Source of the DNA: Deltaproteobacteria bacterium
GTDB taxonomy: Bacteria > UBA10199 > JACPAL01 > GCA-016699445
DNA length: 64,000 nt
Reading direction: 5' to 3'
NCBI GenBank assembly: GCA_016699445.1
Contig: CP064976.1
Coordinates: 1,488,001 to 1,552,000 of the forward strand
Positions 37,901-45,689 of the stretch are shown piece by piece. A program made the translations under genes and the position numbers. Under the pieces are notes generated by a model that was not told the origin of the DNA, ran no database searches, and was given only the letters and a program-made list of their open reading frames with translations. Positions within the stretch are counted from its first letter, which is position 1. The number at the start of each line of letters is the position of its first letter.

Positions 37901-38439
37901 GTCAGCTCCCAAAGGCGTTGCGCTTCATTCCATTGTTCATTCCATTGTTCGGGCCATCGTTCGGGGTCATGGGATCGTGTCGTGTCAAAAGCAAGTGTTT
38001 CTACAATAGATCTCATCGATTGATGTAATCTATTCATATCCGACTCACGTGTGGCCTGAGTCTCTCGGTCTCGAATCCGATTATTATGAGGGTGCCCTCC
38101 AGAATAGGCCCAAAAAAGGCGGCTTAATGTCGCGGCACTTCGGTCATCGTTTCTGATTTCGTAAGTTCCAGATTGTTGCTGGGAGAGAGAGGGTGAATAG
38201 GTTAATGTCCCATCGTGATTAGTATCCAGGTTTTCCAATGTCTGTCGCATAGAATCTGGAAGATGATCCCAGGGGATATCAATGTCGACGGAGTCATTGG
38301 GAATAGCGTTCAAAAATGCCGAGACGGAGTCATTCTCATGACGATGAGGGAGGGCTCGATCCAGCCTTTGAGAAAAAGGATCCTCTCGATCTGCTGAGAG
38401 CCTGGAATGTCGTATGCGTAAGTGCCGAACGTCGGTCAT
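34990..38439 (-). CDS. Large calcineurin-like metallophosphoesterase with EF-hand loop
   Basis: A 1,149-residue protein with no evident signal peptide. Near residue 72 there is an EF-hand-like loop (LDTNHDGTLTYS). A long helical and beta region of unknown fold follows. The metallophosphoesterase core spans about residues 445-790: AFVSDPHVSER (DxH), MMTGDLVDF (GDxxD), VVSGNHDHHAFP (GNHD), FIAGHTHTYEE (GHTH), so all metal ligands are present. The C-terminal 200 residues are strand-rich with alternating aromatic and Gly residues (YGGTGHGLFETLIGGRLNYG), resembling an outer-membrane beta-barrel or autotransporter end. Substrate unknown. Confidence 0.72.
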   Translation of the reverse strand: MTDVRHLRIRHSRLSADREDPFSQRLDRALPHRHENDSVSAFLNAIPNDSVDIDIPWDHLPDSMRQTLENLDTNHDGTLTYSPSLSQQQSGTYEIRNDDRSAATLSRLFWAYSGGHPHNNRIRDRETQATRESDMNRLHQSMRSIVETLAFDTTRSHDPERWPEQWNEQWNEAQRLWELTANSSGLLSLGQSVFDEARAHRDQNSLYQAEQLFLSAFEFASQTPSRYDSFGPLDYDPNNTPTVWGPIDRALQEINPLLDEMEQREFTADIQRPYLMSSLGSPVTAEVDDVANGLSIPFSVAIPTAAITNLNEHERDAYLRNYFNNIAQVRIQDFQSSTSPTHRLIVDKIEWDQPTSLDDPTSETFSPHVTQRTLNENLFHQDMTYFRVSFTFEHPDQARTALGSRGTRKFDIILNRSENRHNIRRHRVIEGGFVLQNTLTRPTKTAFVSDPHVSERDSRILSETLRHLADDLQAHPENRQRAEEIDRLYQSATERVLGAVELWNESYRRGELDRVMMTGDLVDFVNVAETLQRQGYRSSNIRRLVSVLSRIKAPTYVVSGNHDHHAFPYPISVECRSLRRAESLCDLYEDHYDRFHFAAPLLLNGVTALLPSYFDTDIEAPIRIATQAYRTNPYANQDDTTLDHHLQHVGIYQNYGLRLGRTMIFMGEAGAEDFSFLHYLSMRTSPPRRTTVQEATDTYINGRLVNARSLLQQEFTALIREVLAARSRGDFVIPALHYPMMASGHGPDGTPHNADTLRDEASRSFRLLTWHCRHPNGDPVIPMFIAGHTHTYEETDFELYFSTPEEESEVHAEVESILTHINEQNMERIYRDLDAVWTSHSISSHMRIRSTTKPGSEGIPTVLAQEFQNFQRRPQRTLSVNLPALGPESIYSGNGYMVLTSTPEGHLSYEMRLVYTRPDGLVTEFEGSQRNDYLATQENDIHNWDPNFSFVKTTILTQPSPIQQEDNYPVSSPSRLLEFFPTICSYTQGDICLNTRLWTGLDLAPGASFLFRLSSDIQLPLRIGVTPRNIITAVPNYLYAGFSWDPNFMDMTHGSVSVYGGTGHGLFETLIGGRLNYGTDQWIGEAGIATHWGLPSLPSYFGAIPNLFFTAGHNFDSGEYTGTVGLRWDIPTLSVYRDQRSQQHFPGQR

Positions 38440-38484
38440 TCTTTCTTATCGGCAAAGAGTAATAAAGTTGCGGATTATCTCGAT

Positions 38485-38536
38485 TAAAAAAGAAAAATCC
38501 GCACAAAGAGAGGATGAGAGTCTTTGTGCGGATTTT
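38485..38536 (-). terminator. Intrinsic terminator of the CoA ester lyase gene
   Basis: Perfect 15-bp inverted repeat AAAATCCGCACAAAG (38494-38508) / CTTTGTGCGGATTTT (38522-38536) with a 13-nt loop. On the minus strand it is followed by TTTCTTTTTTAATCG, immediately downstream of mcl. Confidence 0.85.
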
Positions 38537-38544
38537 GAAATTCT

Positions 38545-39534
38545 TTACTTAAAAAAAGCTTGAAGGGCATCTTCCGGAAGTTTTTGTCCTGAGACATGCA
38601 CTTGTTGGATCAATTCCCAATAATAACGATAGGTCGCGCGATCATGAAGTTCGCCTTCAAACTGGATGGGACCCCAGTTAGCTGCTTGAGCGGCCAAAAG
38701 GATTTTGCATCCGGTTTCCACTTTAGATGTATCGGGAATCATCGCTGAGACAATGGCATCGATTTGAGTGGGATAAATAGACCACATTCTTAAGAAACCA
38801 AATTCATTGCGAGCCCGTAAAGCATCGGCTTTTGTTTTTTCGGCATCTTTAAGATCCAGTGTGACGTTATGAGCAGGGATGATGCCATAAGCCAGAGCTG
38901 CAGCGCAGACTTGAGCTTTCGCACGAGCAATCAAGCGATGCTCAAACTGACCAGGAGATCTCATGCAATCATCGGGAATCGCTCCATGATGACCAGAGAC
39001 AAAATCCATCAAACCAAAATCCAAGACTTGCATCCAAGGCTGAGCGGCAATTTCAAACACATCTTTTAAAGCTCCATGAGTTTCGATCAATACATGGATA
39101 GGAATTTCGCGTTTGATATTATTTTTCTTCGCGACTTCTTGAATGTAACCAATCATTTCTTTGACCTGACCCACAGCGGTTGGCTTAGGGATGGTGATAT
39201 AGGCCAATTCGTTTCCAGCACCACCCACCAGTATATCCACATCCTGTCTCCAAAAAGCATTGGTGAAGTCATGGATACGGGCTCCGGCCATTTTGTGTTT
39301 ATTCAAAGGACCTTTGGCCATGGCGACGATCATTTCAGCATGTTCTTTTTCTTTTCCAGTCGGAGCGCCATCTTCGCAATCCATGGTGATATCAAACACG
39401 CCACCTTTGGTGTTTTGCAATTCCATGGCTTTAGTGATGAGTTTTTCAGATCCGGCAAAATGTTCGCAAACAGGAATGACGGGAAATGGTTTTTCACCTT
39501 CGAAAAGGGCTTTTGAGGGGTGTGTGCCTGACAT
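38545..39534 (-). CDS. mcl: CoA ester lyase (L-malyl-CoA / beta-methylmalyl-CoA lyase type, HpcH/HpaI family)
   Basis: A 329-residue TIM-barrel lyase: VIPVCEHFAGSEKLI, VFDITMDCEDGAPTGKEKEHA (acidic metal-site region), IHVLIETHGALKDVFEIAAQP (Glu-Thr-His), LDFGLMDFVSGHHGAIPDDC, EFGFLRMWSIYPTQIDAIV. These mark the citrate-lyase-beta/malyl-CoA lyase family. In the ethylmalonyl-CoA pathway the enzyme splits beta-methylmalyl-CoA into glyoxylate and propionyl-CoA and condenses glyoxylate with acetyl-CoA to malyl-CoA. Family members also include citramalyl-CoA lyases, so the assignment relies on mch, mcd and ecm in the same window. An ATG at 39534 is preceded by AAGGAGAATC. Confidence 0.78.
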   Translation of the reverse strand: MSGTHPSKALFEGEKPFPVIPVCEHFAGSEKLITKAMELQNTKGGVFDITMDCEDGAPTGKEKEHAEMIVAMAKGPLNKHKMAGARIHDFTNAFWRQDVDILVGGAGNELAYITIPKPTAVGQVKEMIGYIQEVAKKNNIKREIPIHVLIETHGALKDVFEIAAQPWMQVLDFGLMDFVSGHHGAIPDDCMRSPGQFEHRLIARAKAQVCAAALAYGIIPAHNVTLDLKDAEKTKADALRARNEFGFLRMWSIYPTQIDAIVSAMIPDTSKVETGCKILLAAQAANWGPIQFEGELHDRATYRYYWELIQQVHVSGQKLPEDALQAFFK

Positions 39535-39627
39535 ATGATTCTCCTTATGAATAATTTAAAATTTTGGCGCGTCTAATGTGTAAGGAAACGCCTGTCAATT
39601 GGGATATGCAGGGATGGGGATACGCGA

Positions 39628-40776
39628 TCAGAGGCTTGCCATCCTTTTCAGAGCCTCTTGCCAGGGAAGGGCAGCGACTCCATCGATGTTTTTTTCAATA
39701 TCACCAAAATAGACTAAAAGAGGGGTGTGCTTCTTCTTATAGAACTCACTGAAATTCTTTATCCCTCTGAGATCTTCTTTCCCGACACGATTTGAAGCTT
39801 TGAGTTCGAGTGCCCAAGTTTGTCCGTCTAATTGAACAATAAAATCAACCTCAGCTCCATGTTCTGTTCTATAAGTTGAAATACGAATATCCTGATCGCG
39901 ACTATAGCTGCTGGAAAGCAGTTGGTTAAAAAAGAGATGCTCAAAAAGAAGTCCTTTGCGATCATCTGAAGCTTTAAAGTTTCCCAAAAGAGCATTTAAT
40001 ACTCCCGTATCAAAAAAATAAAACTTGGGATGTTGAATAAATCTTTTGTGATCACTTTTTGCAAAAGCCTCACACCGGTGGACAATCAACGTATCTTCGA
40101 GAATCTCAAAATAACGCATCGCTGATTGTCTCGGAATTTGAGCTTCACGGGATAATTTGGTGAAGTCTAAAAATTGCCCTGAAAAACTTGCAGCTACAAA
40201 GAGAAATCGTGAAAATCCTTCTAAATTTCTGGTCAAAGCTTCTGCCTGTACTTCCTCCTTTAAGTAGGAAAGGCTATAAGATCGAAGAGTTTTGATCGCT
40301 TCTTCAGATGATTCTTCTGTGTAAATAGCAGGGAGAGTGCCTAATTCCAAAGCTCGAGACGTGTGGATCTTATATTCTAATTCAGAAGCGCATAAGGTCC
40401 CTAAAGAGTAAGTGTGAAGTCGTCCTGGGAGAAGGTTTGCATGTCCTCGTTTTAATTTCCTGGCGCTTGAACCTGTGAGATAAAATTGAGGAGATCTTTG
40501 TTCATCTAGGATAGTTTGAAGGGTATTTAAAAGGCTGGGGAGTCTTTGTACCTCATCGATAAAAACAGTTTTATATTTCGAAACTGTGAGTCTCTGCGAA
40601 AGCTCTCGAGGGTTACGTACGAAATCAAGATAAGTCTGTTCATCTGCGAGATTTATCGTAAGGTCTGGCTTAAGATTTTTAATGAGGGTAGACTTCCCTG
40701 TTTGCCGAGGTCCCAAGAGAAGGAAACTCTTTTTAGTTTTCAGGAGAGTATTTTCTAAATAACGTGAAATAATCAT
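39628..40776 (-). CDS. AAA ATPase with DUF4143 C-terminal domain
   Basis: A 382-residue protein: MIISRYLENTLL start, Walker A (LLLGPRQTGKSTLIKNL), Walker B (TVFIDEVQRLPSLLNTLQTI), sensor (FYLTGSSARKLKRGHANLLPGR), and the DUF4143 C-terminus (FYFFDTGVLNALLGNF, AEVDFIVQLDGQTWALELKAS) with a PD-(D/E)XK-like strand. These proteins are widespread, often horizontally moved and of uncertain role, possibly TA- or defence-linked. It sits alone between mcl and epi, interrupting the EMC gene run. Confidence 0.85.
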   Translation of the reverse strand: MIISRYLENTLLKTKKSFLLLGPRQTGKSTLIKNLKPDLTINLADEQTYLDFVRNPRELSQRLTVSKYKTVFIDEVQRLPSLLNTLQTILDEQRSPQFYLTGSSARKLKRGHANLLPGRLHTYSLGTLCASELEYKIHTSRALELGTLPAIYTEESSEEAIKTLRSYSLSYLKEEVQAEALTRNLEGFSRFLFVAASFSGQFLDFTKLSREAQIPRQSAMRYFEILEDTLIVHRCEAFAKSDHKRFIQHPKFYFFDTGVLNALLGNFKASDDRKGLLFEHLFFNQLLSSSYSRDQDIRISTYRTEHGAEVDFIVQLDGQTWALELKASNRVGKEDLRGIKNFSEFYKKKHTPLLVYFGDIEKNIDGVAALPWQEALKRMASL

Positions 40777-40842
40777 GTGAGCATAATACCGCGTAAAATG
40801 CCCACAAGTAAATATTAAAAAGAGAAACGAATATAAGTTATT

Positions 40843-41262
40843 TTAATGTGAAATCTCTTGTGACAATTCCAATAAAACACCACCCGTTGATTTGGGATGA
40901 ACAAAGGCAATCATCTTTCCATGGGCGCCTTTTCGGGGTTTTTCATCAATGAGTTGAATGCCTTGTTTTTTATAATCTTCCAAAACGGCTTCGATGTTTT
41001 CAACCTGGACACAAATATGATGGATGCCTCCACGGCCGCCATTTTTTTCAATATACTTTCCGATGGGGCCATCAGGAGAGGTGGATTGGAGAAGTTCGAG
41101 ATTGGTGTCATCGACAGCAAAGAAAGCTGTCTTGGCTTTTTGTTCAGCGACTTCCTCAAAATGTTCAGGAGCTTTTCCTAAAAGTGTTGTGTAGGTTTTA
41201 ACAGCCGCATCCAGGTCAGGAACCGCAATGCCGATGTGATCGATGTTTTTAAAATTTTTCAT
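40843..41262 (-). CDS. epi: Ethylmalonyl-CoA/methylmalonyl-CoA epimerase
   Basis: A 139-residue vicinal-oxygen-chelate protein with two beta-alpha-beta-beta-beta units: IDHIGIAVPDLDAAVKTYT, ELLQSTSPDGPIGKYIEKNG, GGIHHICVQVENIEAVLEDY, GVLLELSQ. The metal ligands His (IDHIG), Gln/Glu (ELLQS), His (GIHHIC) and Glu (LLELSQ) are all present. It interconverts the epimers of methylmalonyl-CoA and, in EMC-pathway organisms, ethylmalonyl-CoA, feeding the mutases. Divergent from the ACT-domain malic enzyme. Confidence 0.9.
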   Translation of the reverse strand: MKNFKNIDHIGIAVPDLDAAVKTYTTLLGKAPEHFEEVAEQKAKTAFFAVDDTNLELLQSTSPDGPIGKYIEKNGGRGGIHHICVQVENIEAVLEDYKKQGIQLIDEKPRKGAHGKMIAFVHPKSTGGVLLELSQEISH

Positions 41263-41349
41263 AATAGATCCTTATGTTAGTAAATGGTTAGTAAAGTTTT
41301 GATTGCCTTCATAGGCAATCCCAGACTTAATAGTTATGAAGGGGAACCT

Positions 41350-42699
41350 ATGTCTTATAAGCAAAGAGTAATTAAAACCCTCCGGGTACGGAATCAACAA
41401 CAAATTGGTGTTTTGGATAAGGTCATTCATGCCATCGCTTCTCATGGGGGTGATCTTGGAGATATCAAAACTCTCTCAGTAGGGACGTTTCATTCTGTCA
41501 GAGATATTACGGTCATCTGTAATGACGATGGAACTCTCCAAGAAATCGTCAAAGCCCTCAAAGATGTTAAAGAGACTCATCTGGAAGCTGTGATTGATGA
41601 CGTGATGGAGTTGCATCGAGGCGGTAAGATCCAAGTTCTTCCACGAAATCCTGTAAAGTCGATTGAAGATTTAAGAAAAGTTTATACGCCGGGTGTCGCT
41701 TCTATTTCCAAACTGATTCATGCAGATCCTGAACAAGCTATCGAGTTTACCGGCATTGGACGTACGGTAGCTTTAGTCACCAATGGCAGCCGCGTTTTGG
41801 GTTTGGGAAATATTGGTCCTGTGGCTTCCATGCCGGTGATGGAAGGAAAGTCGGCTTTGTTTTCACAGTTTTCAGGAATGAATATGGTTCCAATTTTATG
41901 TGATACGTTGGACCCTAAAGTGCTGATTGAAACCGTGTGTACGATTTCTAAAGGGTATGCGGCCATTCAGCTGGAAGATATTCGCGCTCCTGATTGTTTT
42001 GAGATTGAAGATGAATTGATCAAAAGACTCTCGATGCCTGTCATGCATGATGATCAACATGGTACTGCAGTGGTTTCTTTGGCAGCGGCCATTAATGCCT
42101 GCCGGATTGCGGGTATTGATTTTAAACATGTTCAAGTGGGACAGATTGGTTTGGGCGCGGCGGGTTCAGCGATTGCGCGATTGATTATGCATTTTACCAA
42201 TCATCAAGTGATGGGAACTGACGTTCAAAAAATAGCTGTGGAACGTTTTAAAGAATTGGGTGGTGATGTTGTTTCTTCTGTACAAGAAATGATGAAAAAA
42301 GCCGATGTGATTGTGGCGACAACAGGTCAGTCGGGTTTGATTAAGCCAGAATGGGTGCGCAAAGGTCAGATTATTTTAGCTCTTTCAAATCCTTATCCCG
42401 AAATTTCCATACCAGATGCCCTCAAAGCTGGTGCGAGCTTTGCCAGTGATGGAAGTCGCGTGAATAATCTTTTGGGTTATCCGGGAATTTTAAAAGGTGC
42501 CATCAATGCTCGCGCGACGTCGATTTCTCGAGAAATGTATATTGCGGCTGCAGAAGCGATTGTCCGACACACACCCGAAAGAGAATTGGTGCCGGACCCT
42601 TTAGATCCCACTCTGCATGAACGTGTGGCGACCAGCGTGGAAGAGGCCGCGTATCGGTCGGGAGTTGCTGTTCGTAAAGACACTCTTGAGGCCCTTTAA
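41350..42699 (+). CDS. NAD(P)-dependent malic enzyme with N-terminal ACT domain
   Basis: Start ATG 41350 (MSYKQRVIKTLRVRNQQQIG), with GGGGAA upstream; the frame is open from 41284 but the ACT domain begins here. Residues 10-85 form an ACT domain (IGVLDKVIHAIASHGGDLGD). Residues 100-449 are the malic enzyme: VYTPGVASIS, LGLGNIGPVASMPVMEGKSALF, QLEDIRAPDCFEIEDEL, MHDDQHGTAVVSLAA and GQIGLGAAGSAIA for NAD(P). It decarboxylates malate to pyruvate. The ACT domain suggests allosteric control by an amino acid or similar ligand. The stop overlaps the hpt start (TAATG). Confidence 0.92.
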   Translation: MSYKQRVIKTLRVRNQQQIGVLDKVIHAIASHGGDLGDIKTLSVGTFHSVRDITVICNDDGTLQEIVKALKDVKETHLEAVIDDVMELHRGGKIQVLPRNPVKSIEDLRKVYTPGVASISKLIHADPEQAIEFTGIGRTVALVTNGSRVLGLGNIGPVASMPVMEGKSALFSQFSGMNMVPILCDTLDPKVLIETVCTISKGYAAIQLEDIRAPDCFEIEDELIKRLSMPVMHDDQHGTAVVSLAAAINACRIAGIDFKHVQVGQIGLGAAGSAIARLIMHFTNHQVMGTDVQKIAVERFKELGGDVVSSVQEMMKKADVIVATTGQSGLIKPEWVRKGQIILALSNPYPEISIPDALKAGASFASDGSRVNNLLGYPGILKGAINARATSISREMYIAAAEAIVRHTPERELVPDPLDPTLHERVATSVEEAAYRSGVAVRKDTLEAL

Positions 42700-43229
42700 T
42701 GTCTTTGGAAAAACCTCCTGCCATTCTACAACCTTTAATTAGTGCAGAAGATTTGTCTGTCCGTATTGGTGAATTGGGAAAAGAGATTTCGGAATATTAC
42801 CAGGATAAAGATTTGATTGTGATGGGTGTTTTAAAGGGTTCGTTTATTTTTATGGCGGATCTGGTTCGTTCAATCAGTGTGAATCATGCGTGTGAGTTTG
42901 TGCGTGTGTCGAGTTATCATAAAAAACAATCAACGGGTGCCGTCACTTTAGATTTTGAAATGACTCAGTCGATTGAAGGTAGACATGTGCTCTTGGTGGA
43001 AGATATTGTTGATACAGGTCAGACTTTATTATTTTTGAAAAAGCATTTGCTGAGTAAAAACCCTTCTTCGCTTAAAGTCTGTACATTATTATACAAGCAA
43101 GAAGTGAATCCTCAAATCCAGACGGAACTTCATTGGGTGGGTTTTGAAATCCCCAAACTTTTTGTGGTGGGCTATGGGATGGATTATGAAGGTCTTTACC
43201 GGCATCTTCCATTTGTGGGGACGCTCTAA
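42699..43229 (+). CDS. hpt: Hypoxanthine phosphoribosyltransferase
   Basis: A 176-residue type I phosphoribosyltransferase: VMGVLKGSFIFMADLVRSI, YHKKQSTGAVTLDFEMTQSIE (flexible loop), PRPP motif HVLLVEDIVDTGQTLLFLKKHL, and the C-terminal VVGYGMDYEGLYRHLPFVGTL typical of Hpt. It converts hypoxanthine and guanine with PRPP to IMP and GMP. Coupled to the preceding malic enzyme by a one-base overlap. Confidence 0.95.
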   Translation: MSLEKPPAILQPLISAEDLSVRIGELGKEISEYYQDKDLIVMGVLKGSFIFMADLVRSISVNHACEFVRVSSYHKKQSTGAVTLDFEMTQSIEGRHVLLVEDIVDTGQTLLFLKKHLLSKNPSSLKVCTLLYKQEVNPQIQTELHWVGFEIPKLFVVGYGMDYEGLYRHLPFVGTL

Positions 43230-43282
43230 GCTTCTCCTTGACGAGATGGTTTCAGTCCAGCAAAGAAAAAAGATAAATAATA

Positions 43283-43310
43283 AGTCGCGAGAGAGCGACT
43301 GGCTTCGCCA
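43283..43310 (+). repeat. Double hairpin between hpt and the second malic enzyme
   Basis: Two adjacent small hairpins: AGTCGC (43283-43288) / GCGACT (43295-43300), then TGGC-TTC-GCCA (43300-43310), within a 140-bp gap. The paired-hairpin layout resembles the element inside metH (51103-51163), although the sequence differs. Possibly a REP-type element or mRNA-stabilising structure. Confidence 0.4.
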
Positions 43311-43369
43311 GCACGAACGAGCCCGTTGGGGGTTTGGGGGTGTTGGGCGAAGCACACACACCCATTCTT

Positions 43370-44764
43370 ATGATTACTAAAGATGAAGCGCTTCGTTATC
43401 ACTCTCAAGGCCGTAAGGGGAAAATTGAAGTCATTTCCACAAAGCCTTGTGACACTCAAAAAGAACTTTCCTTAGCCTACTCTCCCGGAGTGGCAGAACC
43501 CTGTTTGGAAATCGCCAAGGATCCGAAAAAATCCTATGAATATACAGCTCGTGGCAATCTCGTTGGAGTTATTTCCAATGGGACAGCTGTCTTGGGTTTA
43601 GGCGATATTGGTCCTGAAGCAGGAAAGCCTGTGATGGAAGGGAAGGGAATTCTCTTTAAAAAATTCGCTGACATTGATGTGTTTGATATTGAGATTAATG
43701 AGAAAGATCCTGAAAAGTTTGTGCAGATTGTCAAAGCTTTGGAGCCTACTTTTGGAGGTATCAATCTCGAAGATATCAAAGGTCCTGAATGTTTTTATAT
43801 TGAACAAAAACTCATCGAGCTCATGAATATTCCTGTGTTTCATGATGATCAGCATGGAACTGCCGTCATTACAACGGCAGGTCTTATCAATGCTTTGGAT
43901 ATTACCGGCAAGAAAGCTGAAGATTTGAAGATTGTTTTTTCTGGAGCTGGAGCCGCGGGTATTGCTTGTGCCAAGATGATCATGACTTTGGGGATTTCCA
44001 AGGAACAGATTATTCTTTGCGATAGCAAAGGTGTTGTGCATACGGATCGTCCTAATCTTGAACCTGCCAAAGCCTTTTTTGCCCAGAAGACATCTCTGCG
44101 TACATTAGAAGAAGCTTTTGTTGGAGCGGATCTTTTTGTGGGAGTTTCGGGAAAAGGTTTAGTGACATCAGCGATGCTGAAATCTATGGCGAAAAATCCT
44201 ATTGTGTTTGCGATGGCAAATCCGGATCCCGAAATTACGTATCATGATGCTAAAGAAGCGCGTTCGGATGTCATTATGGCTACGGGTCGTTCAGATTATC
44301 CCAATCAAGTGAACAATGTCTTAGGTTTTCCATTTATTTTCAGAGGAACTCTGGATGTCGGTGCCACCAAGATCAATGAGCAGATGAAGTTAGCCGCGGC
44401 GCAATCTTTGGCAGCTTTGACACGTGAAGATATTCCTGAAGAAGTGTGTCGTGCTTATGGCAATGCAAAGCTGAGTTATGGTCCGGATTATATAATTCCC
44501 AAACCTTTGGATCCACGAGTTCTTTTGTGGGAAGCTCCAGCTGTTGCGGAAGCGGCGATTAAAAGTGGTGTGGCTCAACGACCGTACTCTTCCAAAGAGG
44601 CTTATCGACAATCTCTCGAGTCTAAAATGAAAAAGCGTAAAGAACTTGTTTTCCCTATGTATCAAGATGAAGCTGTGACGGTGGAAGCTTTGGAAAAAGA
44701 AATGATCTCAGTTCAGGATCATGTTCAAATAAAACAAGCCTATTCTACGCCTCGTTCATCATAA
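43370..44764 (+). CDS. NADP-dependent malic enzyme (no PTA domain)
   Basis: Start ATG 43370 (MITKDEALRYHSQGRKGKIE), the usual beginning of the MaeB malic domain; an upstream in-frame start at 43334 is not needed. Motifs: LAYSPGVAEPCLEIAKDP, LGLGDIGPEAGKPVMEGKG, NLEDIKGPECFYIEQKL, FHDDQHGTAVITTAG, FSGAGAAGIACAKMI (nucleotide). At 464 residues it stops after the malic domain, so the C-terminal phosphotransacetylase-like domain of long MaeB is absent. It is the second malate-to-pyruvate enzyme here and could differ from the ACT form in cofactor preference. Confidence 0.92.
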   Translation: MITKDEALRYHSQGRKGKIEVISTKPCDTQKELSLAYSPGVAEPCLEIAKDPKKSYEYTARGNLVGVISNGTAVLGLGDIGPEAGKPVMEGKGILFKKFADIDVFDIEINEKDPEKFVQIVKALEPTFGGINLEDIKGPECFYIEQKLIELMNIPVFHDDQHGTAVITTAGLINALDITGKKAEDLKIVFSGAGAAGIACAKMIMTLGISKEQIILCDSKGVVHTDRPNLEPAKAFFAQKTSLRTLEEAFVGADLFVGVSGKGLVTSAMLKSMAKNPIVFAMANPDPEITYHDAKEARSDVIMATGRSDYPNQVNNVLGFPFIFRGTLDVGATKINEQMKLAAAQSLAALTREDIPEEVCRAYGNAKLSYGPDYIIPKPLDPRVLLWEAPAVAEAAIKSGVAQRPYSSKEAYRQSLESKMKKRKELVFPMYQDEAVTVEALEKEMISVQDHVQIKQAYSTPRSS

Positions 44765-44831
44765 AAATAATCAGTCAATTACCTGATTTCAATCATATCG
44801 CGTTTTTTTTACCATGGGCACACTAAGGCCC

Positions 44832-45689
44832 ATGGCATTTTCAATTTTTCGTAAGCAGATTTTTTCCCCAACCACATTTCTTTGGGAAGTTGAAGCCCCT
44901 GATATGGCAGCAGCTGCTCACCCTGGTCAGTTTGTGATGTTACGACTGCATGAGGGAGGTGAGAGAATTCCTCTGACTGTTGCTGATTTTGATCGAGATC
45001 GTGGAACCATTACTATGGTGGTCAAGGTTGTCGGCAAAACGACGGAAGAGATGGCGACTTATTTGGAAGGAGATACCTTTCAAGATTTTATCGGTCCTTT
45101 GGGTGCTCCTACCCATATTGCTCAAAAGGGCCATGTCGTTTTTGTAGGGGGTGGTTTGGGTGTGGCTCCTATTTATCCAGTTTTAAGAGCATTTAAAAAA
45201 ATGGGGAACAGGACAACCACGATTGTGGGTTTTCGTAATGAACAAGAAATTTTTTGGAAGGATCGCTTTGAGGAATTTAGCGATAACCTGATTGTGATGA
45301 CAGACGATGGGTCGGTGGGAAAAAAAGGAACGACAGCCGATGCTCTTAAAGATGTTTTGGAGACAGGGGTGAATATTGACGAAGTATTTACCGTAGGACC
45401 TTTGGGAATGATGGAAGTGATTGCGGAGCTTACACGATCCAAAAAAATTCCCACTTTTGCGTCGATGAATTCGATCATGGTGGATGGGATTGGAATGTGT
45501 GGGTCTTGCCGCGTGACTGTAGATGGTAATGTTCTTTTTGCCTGTGTGGATGGCCCCGATATGGATGCTCATAAGGTAGATTTTAAAGAAATGAAAATTC
45601 GCCAGAAAAGATTTCGCAACGAAGAAGGTGTTTTGCTTCAAAAATATCATACAGAATGTCGAGCTCAAACAAAGGGAGTGTCTGCGTGA
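44832..45689 (+). CDS. nfnA: NfnA: small subunit of NADH-dependent ferredoxin:NADP+ oxidoreductase
   Basis: ATG 44832 (MAFSIFRKQIFSPTTFLWEV). Residues 5-95 form an FAD domain with HPGQFVMLRLHEGGERIPLTV (Arg-x-x-Leu/Thr FAD motif). Residues 105-215 form an NAD-binding domain (VVFVGGGLGVAPIYPVLRAF). The C-terminus holds the [2Fe-2S] Cys set MVDGIGMCGSCRVTVDGN ... FACVDGP. This is the dihydroorotate dehydrogenase electron-transfer-like subunit that pairs with NfnB (also called SudB or GltA-type partner). It overlaps nfnB by 4 bp (GTGA). Confidence 0.88.
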   Translation: MAFSIFRKQIFSPTTFLWEVEAPDMAAAAHPGQFVMLRLHEGGERIPLTVADFDRDRGTITMVVKVVGKTTEEMATYLEGDTFQDFIGPLGAPTHIAQKGHVVFVGGGLGVAPIYPVLRAFKKMGNRTTTIVGFRNEQEIFWKDRFEEFSDNLIVMTDDGSVGKKGTTADALKDVLETGVNIDEVFTVGPLGMMEVIAELTRSKKIPTFASMNSIMVDGIGMCGSCRVTVDGNVLFACVDGPDMDAHKVDFKEMKIRQKRFRNEEGVLLQKYHTECRAQTKGVSA

